Source: Chryseobacterium sp. KACC 21268 (GTDB lineage Bacteria; Bacteroidota; Bacteroidia; Flavobacteriales; Weeksellaceae). Taken from it: a stretch of DNA of 64,000 bases. Position numbers and translations under genes: made by a program. Shown piece after piece: positions 34,345-44,134 of the stretch. Below the pieces are notes generated by a model. It did no database searches and was not told where the DNA came from. It was given only the letters and a program-made list of their open reading frames with translations. The DNA lies in assembly GCA_028736075.1 (NCBI GenBank), contig CP117875.1, positions 496,001-560,000 of the forward strand. Reading direction: 5' to 3'. Position 1 is the stretch's first letter. Every line of letters begins with the position of its first letter.

Positions 34345-36306
34345 TTAACTGTCTGTATTTAAGACATTTCCAGCATCAGCAGGATTATCTAAACTTGATA
34401 CAGGTTTTTCTGTCAATTCTGGGTCCCAAGCGCGTTTTCCGAAAATTTCTTCAAGATCTTCGCGGAAGATCACTTCTTTTTCCAAAAGTTTCTGAGCCAA
34501 GGCATCCAGTTTATCTCTATTTTCTGTCAAGATATGGACCGCTCTTGCGTACTGCGTTTCGACCAATTTTGAGATCTCTTCATCAATCAGTTTCGCTGTT
34601 TGCTCAGAATATGGTTTTCCAAAACTGTATTCAGATTGACCTGAACTGTCGTAGTAAGAAATGTTTCCCACTTTATCGTTCAGACCATAGATCGTAACCA
34701 TCGCCTGCGCTTGTTTCGTCACTCTTTCAAGATCGGACAAGGCTCCAGTAGAAATATTCCCGAAAACAGCTTGTTCTGCTGCTCTACCGCCCAATGTTGC
34801 ACAAATCTCGTCCAACATTTGTTGCGTTGTGGTCAATTGTCTTTCTTCCGGAAGATACCAAGCGGCTCCAAGTGAACGTCCACGAGGAACGATTGTTACT
34901 TTTAGAAGTGGCGCTGCGTGCTCTACCAACCAAGAAATCGTTGCGTGACCAGCTTCGTGGAAGGCAACTCTTCTTTTTTCGGAAGGTTTGATGGCTTTAT
35001 TTTTCTTCTCGAGACCGCCGATAATTCTATCGACTGCGTCCAAGAAATCTTGTTTGTTTACAGATTCGTGAGAGTTTCTTGCTGCGATCAAAGCGGCTTC
35101 GTTACAAACATTGGCGATATCAGCACCGCTGAAACCAGGTGTTTGTTTTGCCAAGAATTCTCTATCGATAGAGTCATCCATTTTGATCTTAGCCAAATGT
35201 ACATCAAAGATCTGCTGTCTCTCGTGCAATTCTGGAAGATCTACATAGATCGAACGGTCAAAACGGCCAGCTCTCATCAATGCTTTATCCAAAATATCGG
35301 CACGGTTTGTAGCAGCCATCACGATCACGTTGACATCAGTTCCAAAACCGTCCATTTCTGTCAGTAATTGGTTCAATGTATTTTCGCGCTCGTCATTTCC
35401 ACCTTGGAAACCACCTTTGCCCCTCGCTCTACCAATCGCATCGATCTCATCAATGAAAATAATGGCTGGCGATTTCGCTTTGGCCTGAGCAAAAAGATCT
35501 CTTACTCTGGAAGCTCCTACACCCACGAACATTTCAACAAAATCAGAACCTGAAAGTGAGAAGAACGGAACTTTAGCTTCACCTGCAACAGCTTTCGCCA
35601 ACAAGGTTTTACCAGTTCCCGGAGGACCTACCAATAGAACACCTTTCGGAATTTTACCTCCCAATTTCGTATATTTTTCAGAATTCTTCAAGAAATCTAC
35701 AACTTCCTGAACTTCCTCTTTTGCACCTTCCAATCCTGCAACATCTTTGAAAGTGATCTGCATCTTGTCTTTCTCGTCAAACAATTTGGCTTTAGATTTT
35801 CCAATGCTGAAGATCTGTCCGCCAGGTCCGCCTGCGCCACCGCCCATTTTTCTGAAAATGAAGAAGTACAACAAAGCGAAAAGTCCACCCCAAAGTGCTA
35901 AAGTAAACAACAACTCGGAGAAACCACTTTGGCTTTTACCAAATTCCATTCTTGCCTGCGTAGGCAGTTTGGCATTGATGCTTTCAAATCTTTCCTGGAA
36001 ATATCTAAGATCACCATAAGTCAAAACATAATCAGGACTTGGTTTGATATTGATCACAGAAAGAGGATCGCTTTCTTTATCTGTCTTTTTAAGCTCAGCT
36101 TTAGCCGTTTTTGTAAGGTAAACATCGGCTTTGAAATTGTCTCTGTAGACCATTACTTCGCCAACTTTCCCTTTTTCTACAAGTGTATAAAATTCTTTTT
36201 CATCAATGTTTTTTACCATAGAATCTCCAAGAAGTCCTGGAAGAAATATAAGTAAAATGAGTCCCAATATAACGGGTATAAACCAGTTGAATCCTTTGTT
36301 ATTCAT
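34345..36306 (-). CDS. ftsH: ATP-dependent zinc metalloprotease FtsH
   Basis: 653 residues. Membrane segments at about 9-27 and 130-152 flank a periplasmic domain. The AAA+ module has Walker A GPPGTGKT (227-234), Walker B IIFIDEID and the second region of homology (RAGRFDR); the zinc site is HEAGH (450-454) followed by a later Asp-containing helix. It degrades membrane and short-lived cytoplasmic proteins. It starts 39 bp after rsfS, an order conserved in Bacteroidota. Confidence 0.96.
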   Translation of the reverse strand: MNNKGFNWFIPVILGLILLIFLPGLLGDSMVKNIDEKEFYTLVEKGKVGEVMVYRDNFKADVYLTKTAKAELKKTDKESDPLSVINIKPSPDYVLTYGDLRYFQERFESINAKLPTQARMEFGKSQSGFSELLFTLALWGGLFALLYFFIFRKMGGGAGGPGGQIFSIGKSKAKLFDEKDKMQITFKDVAGLEGAKEEVQEVVDFLKNSEKYTKLGGKIPKGVLLVGPPGTGKTLLAKAVAGEAKVPFFSLSGSDFVEMFVGVGASRVRDLFAQAKAKSPAIIFIDEIDAIGRARGKGGFQGGNDERENTLNQLLTEMDGFGTDVNVIVMAATNRADILDKALMRAGRFDRSIYVDLPELHERQQIFDVHLAKIKMDDSIDREFLAKQTPGFSGADIANVCNEAALIAARNSHESVNKQDFLDAVDRIIGGLEKKNKAIKPSEKRRVAFHEAGHATISWLVEHAAPLLKVTIVPRGRSLGAAWYLPEERQLTTTQQMLDEICATLGGRAAEQAVFGNISTGALSDLERVTKQAQAMVTIYGLNDKVGNISYYDSSGQSEYSFGKPYSEQTAKLIDEEISKLVETQYARAVHILTENRDKLDALAQKLLEKEVIFREDLEEIFGKRAWDPELTEKPVSSLDNPADAGNVLNTDS

Positions 36307-36345
36307 TTTTATTTTTTAAAGATTGATGATGCTATAGTGCATCTA

Positions 36346-36708
36346 TTAACTTTCTATTTTTGTGATCTTTGCATCACCCCAAAGTTCTTCGATGTCGTAG
36401 TATTCACGGATCTCTTTTTGGAAAATGTGCACCACCACGGAAACGTAATCTACCAAAACCCACATAGAGTTCTCAGTACCTTCTACGTGCCAAGGTCTGT
36501 CATTGAGGTCGTTTCTTACGTTTTTTTGGATATTGCCGGCGATTGCCGAAACTTGTGTATTGGAATTTCCACTGCAGATGATAAAAGTTTCTGCTGCTGC
36601 GTTTTCTATTCCTGTTAAATCGAAGACCAAAATATCTTCACCTTTTGTATCTTGAATCGAATCTACGATCTTGTCGATTAATAATTGTTTTTCTGTAATT
36701 TTACTCAT
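36346..36708 (-). CDS. rsfS: ribosomal silencing factor RsfS
   Basis: 120 residues; binds ribosomal protein uL14 and blocks subunit joining under starvation. Typical RsfS features are DLTGIENAAAETFIICSGNS and RPWHVEGTENSMWVLVDYVSVVVHIF. It heads a unit with ftsH. A minus-strand TAAATTTG at 36729-36736 is a good -7 element 21 bp upstream. Confidence 0.93.
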   Translation of the reverse strand: MSKITEKQLLIDKIVDSIQDTKGEDILVFDLTGIENAAAETFIICSGNSNTQVSAIAGNIQKNVRNDLNDRPWHVEGTENSMWVLVDYVSVVVHIFQKEIREYYDIEELWGDAKITKIES

Positions 36709-36728
36709 TCAAAAAATTGTCTAATTTG

Positions 36729-36736
36729 CAAATTTA
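36729..36736 (-). promoter_or_regulatory. -7 element of rsfS-ftsH
   Basis: Minus-strand TAAATTTG matches TAnnTTTG, in the divergent gap shared with birA. Confidence 0.5.
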
Positions 36737-36796
36737 TTGATTTTTATCTATTTATCTTTCCTTTCTCATGTTTATTATCTCTTAAAGTTTTCATAA

Positions 36797-37507
36797 ATGA
36801 CCCGTTTACACCACTTCGAAAATTGTTTTTCTACAAATGACGAAATTCTCTCTGTTATAAATGAAGACGAATCAACTGCTGTTTTTACTTTTAATCAAAC
36901 GAAAGGCCGCGGACAATATGGAAATATTTGGAGGGTCGTTCCCAATCAAAATTTGGCATATTCTATTGCGATAAAAACTTCTAAAGTCAATATTTCCGAT
37001 ACATTCCTCAATTACTATACCGCTATTATCATTCGGGATTTTCTTGCCAATCTGGCAAACGCAGATGCAAAAATAAAGTGGCCAAATGACATTATCCTGA
37101 ACGGTAAAAAGGTCTGCGGGATCCTTATCGAAAAAAAGAAAATCGATAATGAAGAATATTACATCATCGGGATCGGGATCAATGTCCTTCAATCAGATTT
37201 TTCAAATCTTCCGAAAGCAGGTTCCATATTGTCTGTCACGGGTTTAAGTTTTGATCTAAGAGATTTCGCGAATCAGTTTCATCAAAATATTGTTTCGAAA
37301 ATGGAACAAATTACGACGGAGGAACAAATCCTAAAGGATTACAATGATTCACTTTTCAGAAAAGATGAAATTTCGGTATTTCAAAAAAACGATTTGCGCC
37401 AAAATGGCATCATCAAAAATGCTGACATAAATGGTTTCCTTTGGATTGATCTGGAAAATGAAGGCTTGCAGAAGTTCTTCCACAAGGAGATTGAGATGCT
37501 TTACTGA
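36797..37507 (+). CDS. birA: biotin--[acetyl-CoA-carboxylase] ligase
   Basis: 236 residues, catalytic BPL type without the N-terminal DNA-binding domain of E. coli BirA, so it should not act as a repressor. The biotinyl-AMP site is KGRGQYGNIW (36-45) and the core WPNDIILNGKKVCGILIE is intact. It biotinylates the carrier protein of acetyl-CoA carboxylase. The last 7 bp overlap the convergent permease gene. Confidence 0.93.
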   Translation: MTRLHHFENCFSTNDEILSVINEDESTAVFTFNQTKGRGQYGNIWRVVPNQNLAYSIAIKTSKVNISDTFLNYYTAIIIRDFLANLANADAKIKWPNDIILNGKKVCGILIEKKKIDNEEYYIIGIGINVLQSDFSNLPKAGSILSVTGLSFDLRDFANQFHQNIVSKMEQITTEEQILKDYNDSLFRKDEISVFQKNDLRQNGIIKNADINGFLWIDLENEGLQKFFHKEIEMLY

Positions 37508-38595
37508 TTTGCTCTCTTAATATAAAGATAAGCTGCAATAGGCGCAAAAATCATATTCGGAAGCCACATTGCTAATAATGGTGGCAAACTTTTGTTCTCG
37601 GAAACGACATTCAAAACTTGAAAAGAGAAGACGAATAGGAACGCCAAAGCAATTCCCAAAGCGAGATTAAGCCCCAATCCGCCACGTTTTTTCTGAGATG
37701 ATAAAGATAATCCTAAAAATGTCAGAATAATAATAGAAACCGGCATTGATGTTCTTTGGTAAAGCTCATTATAAAAGGAAGTTACGTTGCTATTTCCTTT
37801 CATTTTTTCCCTTTCAATCATCGTCAACAATTCGGGCGTAGTTTTGTTTTGAGCTACTAACTTATCCGGAAACAATTCTGAAGGCGGCAACTTAAAATCC
37901 TGAATTTTTGTAGTTCCCTGTCCCAAAATTTCGGTATCTTTTTTCCCTGCCGTACGCTCTATGTAATTATTTATGACAAAATGTTTTTTCTTTGCTTCCC
38001 ACTGGATATCCATTGCAGTGATTTGATAGACCAGTCTTTTGTTCTTATCAAATTTCTGATACATATAGCCAGAGCCTCGGTTTTCTTTCTTGTTGTAACT
38101 ATTAACAAAAATAAAATCGGTGGGGCTAATATTGGAGGCAATGCTCATATTTCCTAACAACTTTTCCTTGTTTACCGCATTGTAAGTATAAGGTTCGAGA
38201 ATGTTTTTCTGGATATTCGCCCACGGTAAAATGAAATGGTTGACCGCCAAAGTCATTATGAATATCAACAACGAGGTGATCAAATACGGTCTTGCAAACC
38301 TATGGAAACTCGCACCACTACTGATGATGGCAACAATCTCTGTATTATTTGCCATTCTGGAAGTGAAGAAGATCACCGTGATGAAAACTAGAATCGACAT
38401 AAAGGTCAGAATCAAATTCAGGATCCAAAACGGATAGAAATTAAGCAAGAAATAACCAACCGTAAATCCATTGCTCTCGATCCTTGGCGTTTTTGCCTGC
38501 ACATCCACAACCATAATGATGATAGACAAAAGCGCCAACATAAAAATGAGGGTTCCCAAATATTTTTTGATGACGTAAAGGTCTATGATTTTCAT
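37501..38595 (-). CDS. LptF/LptG family permease
   Basis: 364 residues with three membrane segments at each end flanking a periplasmic domain, the layout of LptF and LptG. These subunits extract lipopolysaccharide from the inner membrane together with the LptB ATPase. The sequence does not decide between F and G. It is last in a minus operon behind tgt (72-bp gap with an ATTGATAA repeat). Confidence 0.88.
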   Translation of the reverse strand: MKIIDLYVIKKYLGTLIFMLALLSIIIMVVDVQAKTPRIESNGFTVGYFLLNFYPFWILNLILTFMSILVFITVIFFTSRMANNTEIVAIISSGASFHRFARPYLITSLLIFIMTLAVNHFILPWANIQKNILEPYTYNAVNKEKLLGNMSIASNISPTDFIFVNSYNKKENRGSGYMYQKFDKNKRLVYQITAMDIQWEAKKKHFVINNYIERTAGKKDTEILGQGTTKIQDFKLPPSELFPDKLVAQNKTTPELLTMIEREKMKGNSNVTSFYNELYQRTSMPVSIIILTFLGLSLSSQKKRGGLGLNLALGIALAFLFVFSFQVLNVVSENKSLPPLLAMWLPNMIFAPIAAYLYIKRANQ

Positions 38596-38600
38596 CGAGT

Positions 38601-38630
38601 TATAATTGATAAATGATGATTGATAATTGA
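38601..38630. repeat. ATTGATAA-type repeat between tgt and lptF/G
   Basis: TATAATTGATAAATGATGA-type sequence, same family as at 15363-15421. Confidence 0.5.
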
Positions 38631-38667
38631 TTCTCTCTTGAGTCTTTTTATTTTTTTCTTAAGTCTT

Positions 38668-39801
38668 TTAAAGCCTTGTCTTCAACTGTGGAATGATTGA
38701 ATCTTTCCATTGGTAGAAGTCACCTGCAACGATATGTTCTCTCGCAACTTTCACTAAATCTAGGTAAAACGCCAAGTTATGGATCGAGGCAATCTGCTTT
38801 GCCAAATATTCCTTCGAAACAAAAAGGTGACGCACATAAGCCTTGCTATAAGCGCTGTCCACAAAACTCGTCCCAAACTCATCCAGCGGAGAGAAATCCT
38901 CTTTCCAACGTTCGTTTTTCATATTCATCACACCTTGCCAAGTGAAGAGCATTGCGTTTCTCGCATTTCTGGTCGGCATTACGCAATCCATCATATCCAC
39001 ACCGAAACCGATGCTTTCCAGAATATTCCAAGGTGTTCCAACACCCATCAAATATCTTGGTTTGTCTTTCGGGAGAATGTCCGTCACTTCATTTGTGATC
39101 CTGTACATTTCCGGTTCTGGTTCACCAACGGAAAGTCCACCGATTGCGTTACCTTCGGCTCCAGCTTCAGAGATCACCTCAGCCGAAATTTTCCTTAAAT
39201 CAGAATAACAAGAACCCTGAACAATTGGGAACAATCTCTGTTTGTGACCGTACAATTCTTTGTTTTCCTCAGTCCAAGTGATGCATCTTTTCAACCAACG
39301 GTGCGTAAGCTCCATTGAAGTTTTCACAGCGTTATAGTCGCTTGGATAAGCAATACACTCATCAAAAGCCATAAAAATATCCGCACCGATTTGTCTTTGA
39401 ATTTGCATCGAAACTTCAGGCGACATAAAATGCAAACTACCGTCGATGTGTGATTTGAACTTTACACCTTCTTCCGTGATCTTTCTGCTTTTTGCTAACG
39501 AAAAAACCTGATAACCACCAGAATCTGTCAAAATTGGAAGATCCCAATTCATAAACTGGTGAAGTCCGCCCGCTTTTTCCATAATGTCCATAGTAGGACG
39601 AAGCATCAAATGGTAGGTATTTCCTAAGATGATCTGCGCTTTGATGTCTTCTTTCAGTTCTCTCTGGTGAACGGTTTTCACAGAGGCCACAGTTCCCACC
39701 GGCATAAAAATCGGGGTTTGAATCTGTCCGTGGTCGGTATTGATAACTCCAGCTCTTGCTTTGGATTCTGAAGTTTTTTCGATTTCAAAAAATTTCTGCA
39801 T
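38668..39801 (-). CDS. tgt: queuine/tRNA-guanine transglycosylase lacking zinc cysteines
   Basis: 377 residues. It exchanges guanine 34 of tRNA for the queuosine precursor preQ1. The nucleophile and acid regions are intact: Asp93 in TDSGGYQVFS, and Asp272 in MMDCVMPTRNARN. The CxCxxC zinc motif usual in bacterial enzymes is replaced by GTSFVDSAYSKAYVRHL (310-326), which keeps the surrounding AY-RHL pattern and the His. I recall the same change in other Bacteroidota, so it is probably a lineage trait. Sits between DUF4296 and lptF/G. Confidence 0.93.
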   Translation of the reverse strand: MQKFFEIEKTSESKARAGVINTDHGQIQTPIFMPVGTVASVKTVHQRELKEDIKAQIILGNTYHLMLRPTMDIMEKAGGLHQFMNWDLPILTDSGGYQVFSLAKSRKITEEGVKFKSHIDGSLHFMSPEVSMQIQRQIGADIFMAFDECIAYPSDYNAVKTSMELTHRWLKRCITWTEENKELYGHKQRLFPIVQGSCYSDLRKISAEVISEAGAEGNAIGGLSVGEPEPEMYRITNEVTDILPKDKPRYLMGVGTPWNILESIGFGVDMMDCVMPTRNARNAMLFTWQGVMNMKNERWKEDFSPLDEFGTSFVDSAYSKAYVRHLFVSKEYLAKQIASIHNLAFYLDLVKVAREHIVAGDFYQWKDSIIPQLKTRL

Positions 39802-39819
39802 AACTATATATCTCCAAAA

Positions 39820-40191
39820 TTATCGCGCTTGCGGCGGTATTCCCGGATTCTCTTTTAATTTTTTATTGATGAAAGCCTCAGCTTTCGGGTCTTTGGCTAA
39901 GATGATTTTCTGAGCGTCGTCCAGGATTTCCTTGATAACTTCAGGCTTTGTCATATAATATTCATAGCTATTAGTGAAAAGTTCGCCTTTGATTTGGTAT
40001 TTTTTTAGAATAAATCTGGTTGCATTTTCAGAATTGATGTTATTTCCGATCGTATAATTCTGCTCATTGATGGCAAAATCTGCAATGATCTCGGACATCT
40101 TGTCTTCCGGCAACAGATCTTTCGGTTTTTCTATCGCCTCTGTACAAGACAAAACGCAGAAAATCATTGATATGTAAAATAAATACTTCAT
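39820..40191 (-). CDS. DUF4296 lipoprotein
   Basis: 123 residues. Lipobox with Cys16 (CVLSC). The DUF4296 signature is the stretch LLPEDKMSEIIADFAINEQN, followed by helices and a Pro-rich end. Function unknown; the domain is confined to Bacteroidota and this gene pairs with tgt (18-bp gap) and the glycosyltransferase upstream (3-bp gap). Confidence 0.85.
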   Translation of the reverse strand: MKYLFYISMIFCVLSCTEAIEKPKDLLPEDKMSEIIADFAINEQNYTIGNNINSENATRFILKKYQIKGELFTNSYEYYMTKPEVIKEILDDAQKIILAKDPKAEAFINKKLKENPGIPPQAR

Positions 40192-40194
40192 TAT

Positions 40195-40911
40195 TTACAA
40201 TTTTCCGATCAGGTTTTTCCATTTCAAATTCAAAACACCAAAAATCGCTTCCTGGATGATTCCGCCATTCATTTTGCTCACGCCTTCTGTTCGGTCCGTA
40301 AAAATAATTGGAACTTCTACAATCTTCAGATTTTTCTTGAAAACGCGATATTTCATTTCAACCTGGAAACCGTAACCTTTCAGTTTGATCTTATCTAGAC
40401 CAATGGCGATCAAGGTTTCTTTTTTAAAACAAACAAATCCCGCCGTTGTATCGTGAATTGGAAGTCCGAGAACAAACCTCACATATTTTGATGCAAAATA
40501 AGACAACAAAACCCTTCCCATCGGCCAGTTCACCACATTCACGCCTTGAGAATATCTGGAACCCACAGCCATATCAGCCGTTTTACAGGCTTCAAAAAGC
40601 TTAATTAAATCTTTAGGATTATGGGAAAAATCAGCATCCATTTCGAAAATGTAATCATATTCATTATGAATCGCCCATTGGAAGCCATGGATATAAGCTT
40701 TACCAAGTCCATCTTTGATCTTTCGAACCGTAAGATGCAATTGAAGGGGAAACTTCTCCCTCAGACCTTTTACAATCTCAGCCGTTCCGTCGGGCGAAGA
40801 ATCGTCCACCACCAAAACGTGGAAATCCTGTTCCATAGAAAAAACAGCCGAAATGATTTTTTCGATGTTTTCTTTTTCGTTGTAAGTGGGAATAATGACA
40901 AGTTTCTTCAT
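40195..40911 (-). CDS. polyprenol-phosphate mannose synthase-like glycosyltransferase
   Basis: 239 residues from the ATG at 40911; an upstream TTG start lies next to the -7 element. GT2 family: VIIPTYNEKENI at the N terminus, VVDDSSPDGT, and EMDADFSHNP as the DxD metal site. No C-terminal membrane helices, as in bacterial DPM1-type enzymes that load a sugar onto polyprenyl phosphate. First gene of a four-gene minus operon. Confidence 0.87.
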   Translation of the reverse strand: MKKLVIIPTYNEKENIEKIISAVFSMEQDFHVLVVDDSSPDGTAEIVKGLREKFPLQLHLTVRKIKDGLGKAYIHGFQWAIHNEYDYIFEMDADFSHNPKDLIKLFEACKTADMAVGSRYSQGVNVVNWPMGRVLLSYFASKYVRFVLGLPIHDTTAGFVCFKKETLIAIGLDKIKLKGYGFQVEMKYRVFKKNLKIVEVPIIFTDRTEGVSKMNGGIIQEAIFGVLNLKWKNLIGKL

Positions 40912-40926
40912 CCGGCAAATAATCCG

Positions 40927-40934
40927 CAAAGATA
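40927..40934 (-). promoter_or_regulatory. -7 element of the dpm-DUF4296-tgt-lptF/G operon
   Basis: Minus-strand TATCTTTG fits TAnnTTTG, 16 bp before the chosen ATG; no clear -33 TTG. Confidence 0.5.
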
Positions 40935-41052
40935 ATCTTTAATCGTTAATGTTTATTTGACGTGGTGGAAATTAACTTTTTTTAATAGAATCTAGAAAAT
41001 CCAATACAATCTGAAAATTAGGATTCATCGTATATCATTATATAATAAACGA

Positions 41053-41880
41053 ATGCAAAAATCTATCATCACACTCTTTTTATTTGCCTTAATGATTATC
41101 AGTTGCAAACCGACGAAGATTTACAAAGATATTTCCTACACCAAAAACCATAAAGGAGAAAATGTAAAACTGAATATTTTCACACCGAAAAACATCAAGG
41201 ACAAAAATCTTCCTGTCCTCATTTTCGTTTACGGCGGAAATTGGAACACGGGAAATAAAAACAAATACAATCTTCTCGGGAGAAACTTTGCCCGTAAAAA
41301 TATGGTCGTCGTGATTCCAGATTACACTTTGAGTCCGAATGCTGATGTGGATGAAATGACGAAAGAAATTGCAGCAACAATCCTATTCACAAAGGCCAAT
41401 GCGCAAAAATATCACGGAAATCCAGAACGAATTTTCATCTCCGGCCATTCTGCAGGCGGGCAATTATCAACTTCCGCGGTGATGAATCCCAAATATGGAA
41501 TTCCAGAGAAAACGATTTCGGGGATTATCCTAATTGATGGTGCTGGGATTGATATGAAAAATTATCTCGAAAAATATCCGCCCACAGCTGAAGATAATTA
41601 CGATATCACGTGGAGCAAAGACCCAGAAAAATGGAAACAAGCGTCGTCCATCTATTTCATTAATGAAAAAACGCCACATTTTATGATTTATGTAGGCAAG
41701 AAAACTTATCCTTCCATAAAAATCGCAAATGAGAATTTTTTGAAAGCATTGAAACCTTTCCAGCCAGATGTCAAACCAATTCTGCTCAATAAAAAACACG
41801 TTCCGATGATCTTGCAGTATTTTTTGCCGTGGAGCAAAAGGTTTGATGAAGCTGTGAATTTTATGGAAAGTGTGAAGTAA
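41053..41880 (+). CDS. alpha/beta hydrolase lipoprotein, esterase/lipase-like
   Basis: 275 residues. Lipoprotein signal with Cys18 (IISC), oxyanion motif YGGNWNTG in place of the usual HGGG, nucleophile Ser133 in GHSAGG, and a likely catalytic His in KKHVPM. The fold resembles the BD-FAE/carboxylesterase group. Faces the periplasm or outer-membrane surface. Substrate unknown. Confidence 0.82.
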   Translation: MQKSIITLFLFALMIISCKPTKIYKDISYTKNHKGENVKLNIFTPKNIKDKNLPVLIFVYGGNWNTGNKNKYNLLGRNFARKNMVVVIPDYTLSPNADVDEMTKEIAATILFTKANAQKYHGNPERIFISGHSAGGQLSTSAVMNPKYGIPEKTISGIILIDGAGIDMKNYLEKYPPTAEDNYDITWSKDPEKWKQASSIYFINEKTPHFMIYVGKKTYPSIKIANENFLKALKPFQPDVKPILLNKKHVPMILQYFLPWSKRFDEAVNFMESVK

Positions 41881-41889
41881 TTTTCCCAC

Positions 41890-42399
41890 TTAAAATCCAA
41901 GCACCAAAAAGAATAAGACTAAATAAACCATAAATGTGATCTCAAACAACTTCATTTTATATCTATAGATCGCAATGGCGTTGATTATCAAAATAAAAAG
42001 ACAGAACAAGGCAAAGAAAAACTTTGTAAAGGATCTGATGTTGTAGTAGAATAAATCCGTCCATTTTGATTTGGACTCTAAGGCAATGTAAAACTTGTCC
42101 TCACCACTTTCTAAGGTTTCGTTTTCATTAATATAGAAAGTCAGTTTTTTATTGATGGAAGTATTCAAGATCGCTTGGTCATCTTTAAAATACGAAAGCA
42201 TCCCGTTTCCTGAATTGTAAAAAGCACCGGGATATTCCTTGGTCTTGAACATAAAGTAAGGAACTCTGTTTCCGCTTTTCGCAACTTCGGTGACTGTTGC
42301 GTTGACTTGTTTTAAAGCATTATTCGAAATGAGAATTTTCCCAAGAATGTAAAATATGCCGACGACAGACATTAAGATGACAAAGGTTTTGAAACTCAT
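41890..42399 (-). CDS. uncharacterised membrane protein
   Basis: 169 residues with an N-terminal membrane segment (about 5-25), a soluble stretch containing VTEVAKSGNRVPYFMF, and two C-terminal membrane segments. It resembles DUF3592-type proteins in layout but I cannot confirm the family. Stops 9 bp from the convergent esterase gene. Confidence 0.65.
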   Translation of the reverse strand: MSFKTFVILMSVVGIFYILGKILISNNALKQVNATVTEVAKSGNRVPYFMFKTKEYPGAFYNSGNGMLSYFKDDQAILNTSINKKLTFYINENETLESGEDKFYIALESKSKWTDLFYYNIRSFTKFFFALFCLFILIINAIAIYRYKMKLFEITFMVYLVLFFLVLGF

Positions 42400-42524
42400 T
42401 TTGATTTTGGAAATTTCTTATTGAATTAAAAATAGGGATAATATTAGAAAAGAAGGAGAATCTAAGCTTAAAAATTATCTCAATTATTTAACTTACAAAT
42501 AAACCGATAACAATTTCTAATTCT

Positions 42525-42532
42525 TATTTTTG
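42525..42532 (+). promoter_or_regulatory. -7 element upstream of DUF4271-hemD
   Basis: TATTTTTG matches TAnnTTTG, about 15 bp before the TTG start codon. It supports a very short leader. Confidence 0.5.
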
Positions 42533-42547
42533 CAAAAAATTTGAAGC

Positions 42548-43189
42548 TTGGTAAGAATAGCAGAACATAACGATTGGGTGGTATATTGTATTCTCGGGAG
42601 TATTTTTGCCTACATCATTGTGCTATCTGTTTTCAACCGCGATGCAAACATCAAGGATTTTTTGACTCAGAAGATCGAGGATTCTAATAATTTGACGCCG
42701 TCTTGGATCATCATTTCCATTGTGAGAAGCGTGATGATCGCCGTTCTGTTGTCTCAATTCGTACCTATCGTTCCGAAGTTCATTTCCGACATTCAGTTGT
42801 TTGGCGTTCAGCTCAACAAGTTTGGTTTTGCCTTCTTAGCTGTGATTTCTTTTGACATTATCAAGAATGTGCTCACGTTTTTATTTTATAACAGCATTGG
42901 CGATGGGAAAAACTTGAAAGGCTTAGCTCTGATATCCAGCAAGTTCTATTTTCTGGAAACTATCGGACTCATCATCGCTGGATTTGCTCTCTACTTCTAC
43001 CCTTTGGATCTGGTACAATATTTTTATGTCATCATCATTGTACTAATTTCCTTGTTCGTATTGAAAAACCTCATCTATATTTTTCATAAGCAAGCTATTT
43101 TACCCGAAAAATGGTATTATAAATTTTTGTATATTTGCACGCTTCAAATAGTACCCGTATTGGTACTTTGGAAGTTCTTATTTTATTAA
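42548..43189 (+). CDS. DUF4271 membrane protein with TTG start
   Basis: 213 residues with about six membrane segments. DUF4271 proteins occur in Bacteroidota next to hemD, as here (21-bp gap). The frame is closed by a stop just upstream, and the N-terminal VRIAEHNDWVVY block is the conserved family start, so TTG at 42548 is the only suitable start. Function unknown; a link to haem or tetrapyrrole metabolism is suggested only by position. Confidence 0.8.
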   Translation: MVRIAEHNDWVVYCILGSIFAYIIVLSVFNRDANIKDFLTQKIEDSNNLTPSWIIISIVRSVMIAVLLSQFVPIVPKFISDIQLFGVQLNKFGFAFLAVISFDIIKNVLTFLFYNSIGDGKNLKGLALISSKFYFLETIGLIIAGFALYFYPLDLVQYFYVIIIVLISLFVLKNLIYIFHKQAILPEKWYYKFLYICTLQIVPVLVLWKFLFY

Positions 43190-43210
43190 ATGTAACACAC
43201 ACATTTTAAG

Positions 43211-43951
43211 ATGAAAATCAAATCTATTTTAGTTTCACAACCAGCACCTAACGAATCTTCGCCATATTTGGAGATCGCAAAGAAAGAGAAGATCAAAATT
43301 GATTTTCGTCCTTTTATTCACGTTCAAGGTGTGGATGCGAAAGATCTGAGAACGCAGAAAATCGACCTTACTCAGTACACAGGCATTATTTTCACAAGCA
43401 AAAACGCGATCGATCATTATTTTCGATTAGCAGAGGAAATGAGATTCACAGTGCCGGATGCAATGCGTTACATCTGCCAGTCCGAAGCGATTGCCAACTA
43501 TTTGCAGAAGCACATCGTTTACAGAAAAAGAAAGATCAGCTTCGGCGAGAAGACTTTTTCCGACCTGGCGCCATTGTTTAAAAAACATCCATCCGAAAAG
43601 TATCTTTTGCCATCATCTGATATCTTGACGCCAGAAGTTCCAAAGGTTTTGGACTCTTCAAACATCGATTGGACTAGAGCGATTATGTACAAAACAGTTG
43701 CGAGTGATTTGACAGATATTAATATCGACGATTACGAAATGTTGGTCTTCTTCAGCCCACAAGGAATCAAATCTTTGAAGATCAACTTCCCAACGTTTGA
43801 ACAGAAAGACACAAAGATCGCTGTTTTCGGAACCACAACCCAAGCGGCTGCAGAAGAAGCTGGATTGACCGTCAACGTGATGGCTCCAACGAAAGAAACG
43901 CCGTCTATGACAATGGCGATTGAAAAATATATCAAAAGCATCAATAAGTAA
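43211..43951 (+). CDS. hemD: uroporphyrinogen-III synthase
   Basis: 246 residues of the two-lobed HemD fold: an N-terminal ILVSQP strand, TGIIFTSKNAIDHYF (about 57-71), YLLPSSDILTPEVP and a C-terminal FFSPQGIKSL plus IAVFGTTTQAAAEEAG. HemD cyclises hydroxymethylbilane to uroporphyrinogen III. Sequence conservation in this family is low, but these landmarks and the DUF4271 neighbour agree. A terminator follows. Confidence 0.9.
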   Translation: MKIKSILVSQPAPNESSPYLEIAKKEKIKIDFRPFIHVQGVDAKDLRTQKIDLTQYTGIIFTSKNAIDHYFRLAEEMRFTVPDAMRYICQSEAIANYLQKHIVYRKRKISFGEKTFSDLAPLFKKHPSEKYLLPSSDILTPEVPKVLDSSNIDWTRAIMYKTVASDLTDINIDDYEMLVFFSPQGIKSLKINFPTFEQKDTKIAVFGTTTQAAAEEAGLTVNVMAPTKETPSMTMAIEKYIKSINK

Positions 43952-43969
43952 TTATTGTTGACATAAATC

Positions 43970-44003
43970 AAAACCGTCTTCTTTCTGAGAAGATGGTTTT
44001 TTG
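43970..44003 (+). terminator. terminator after hemD
   Basis: AAAACCGTCTTCT pairs with AGAAGATGGTTTT (one G-U) over a 5-base loop with a T run. Confidence 0.85.
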
Positions 44004-44134
44004 TTTAAATTTGAGTTAGAAAAAATATCGCAAGGTCACAAAACAAACTATCAAATACACTGAAAGTTGGCGACTTTCAACATTGATATTTTAACTTAAT
44101 ATTGCGCCTTTGCGTTAAAAAAATCAAAAGTAGA

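Noticed and set aside
40912-40929. TTG at 40929 as the glycosyltransferase start
   Set aside because: It overlaps the TATCTTTG element; the ATG at 40911 yields the family N terminus.
44003-44134. Hairpin GAAAGT-ACTTTC in the ptrB upstream region
   Set aside because: Short, in AT-rich DNA, with no T run and no sign of conservation.
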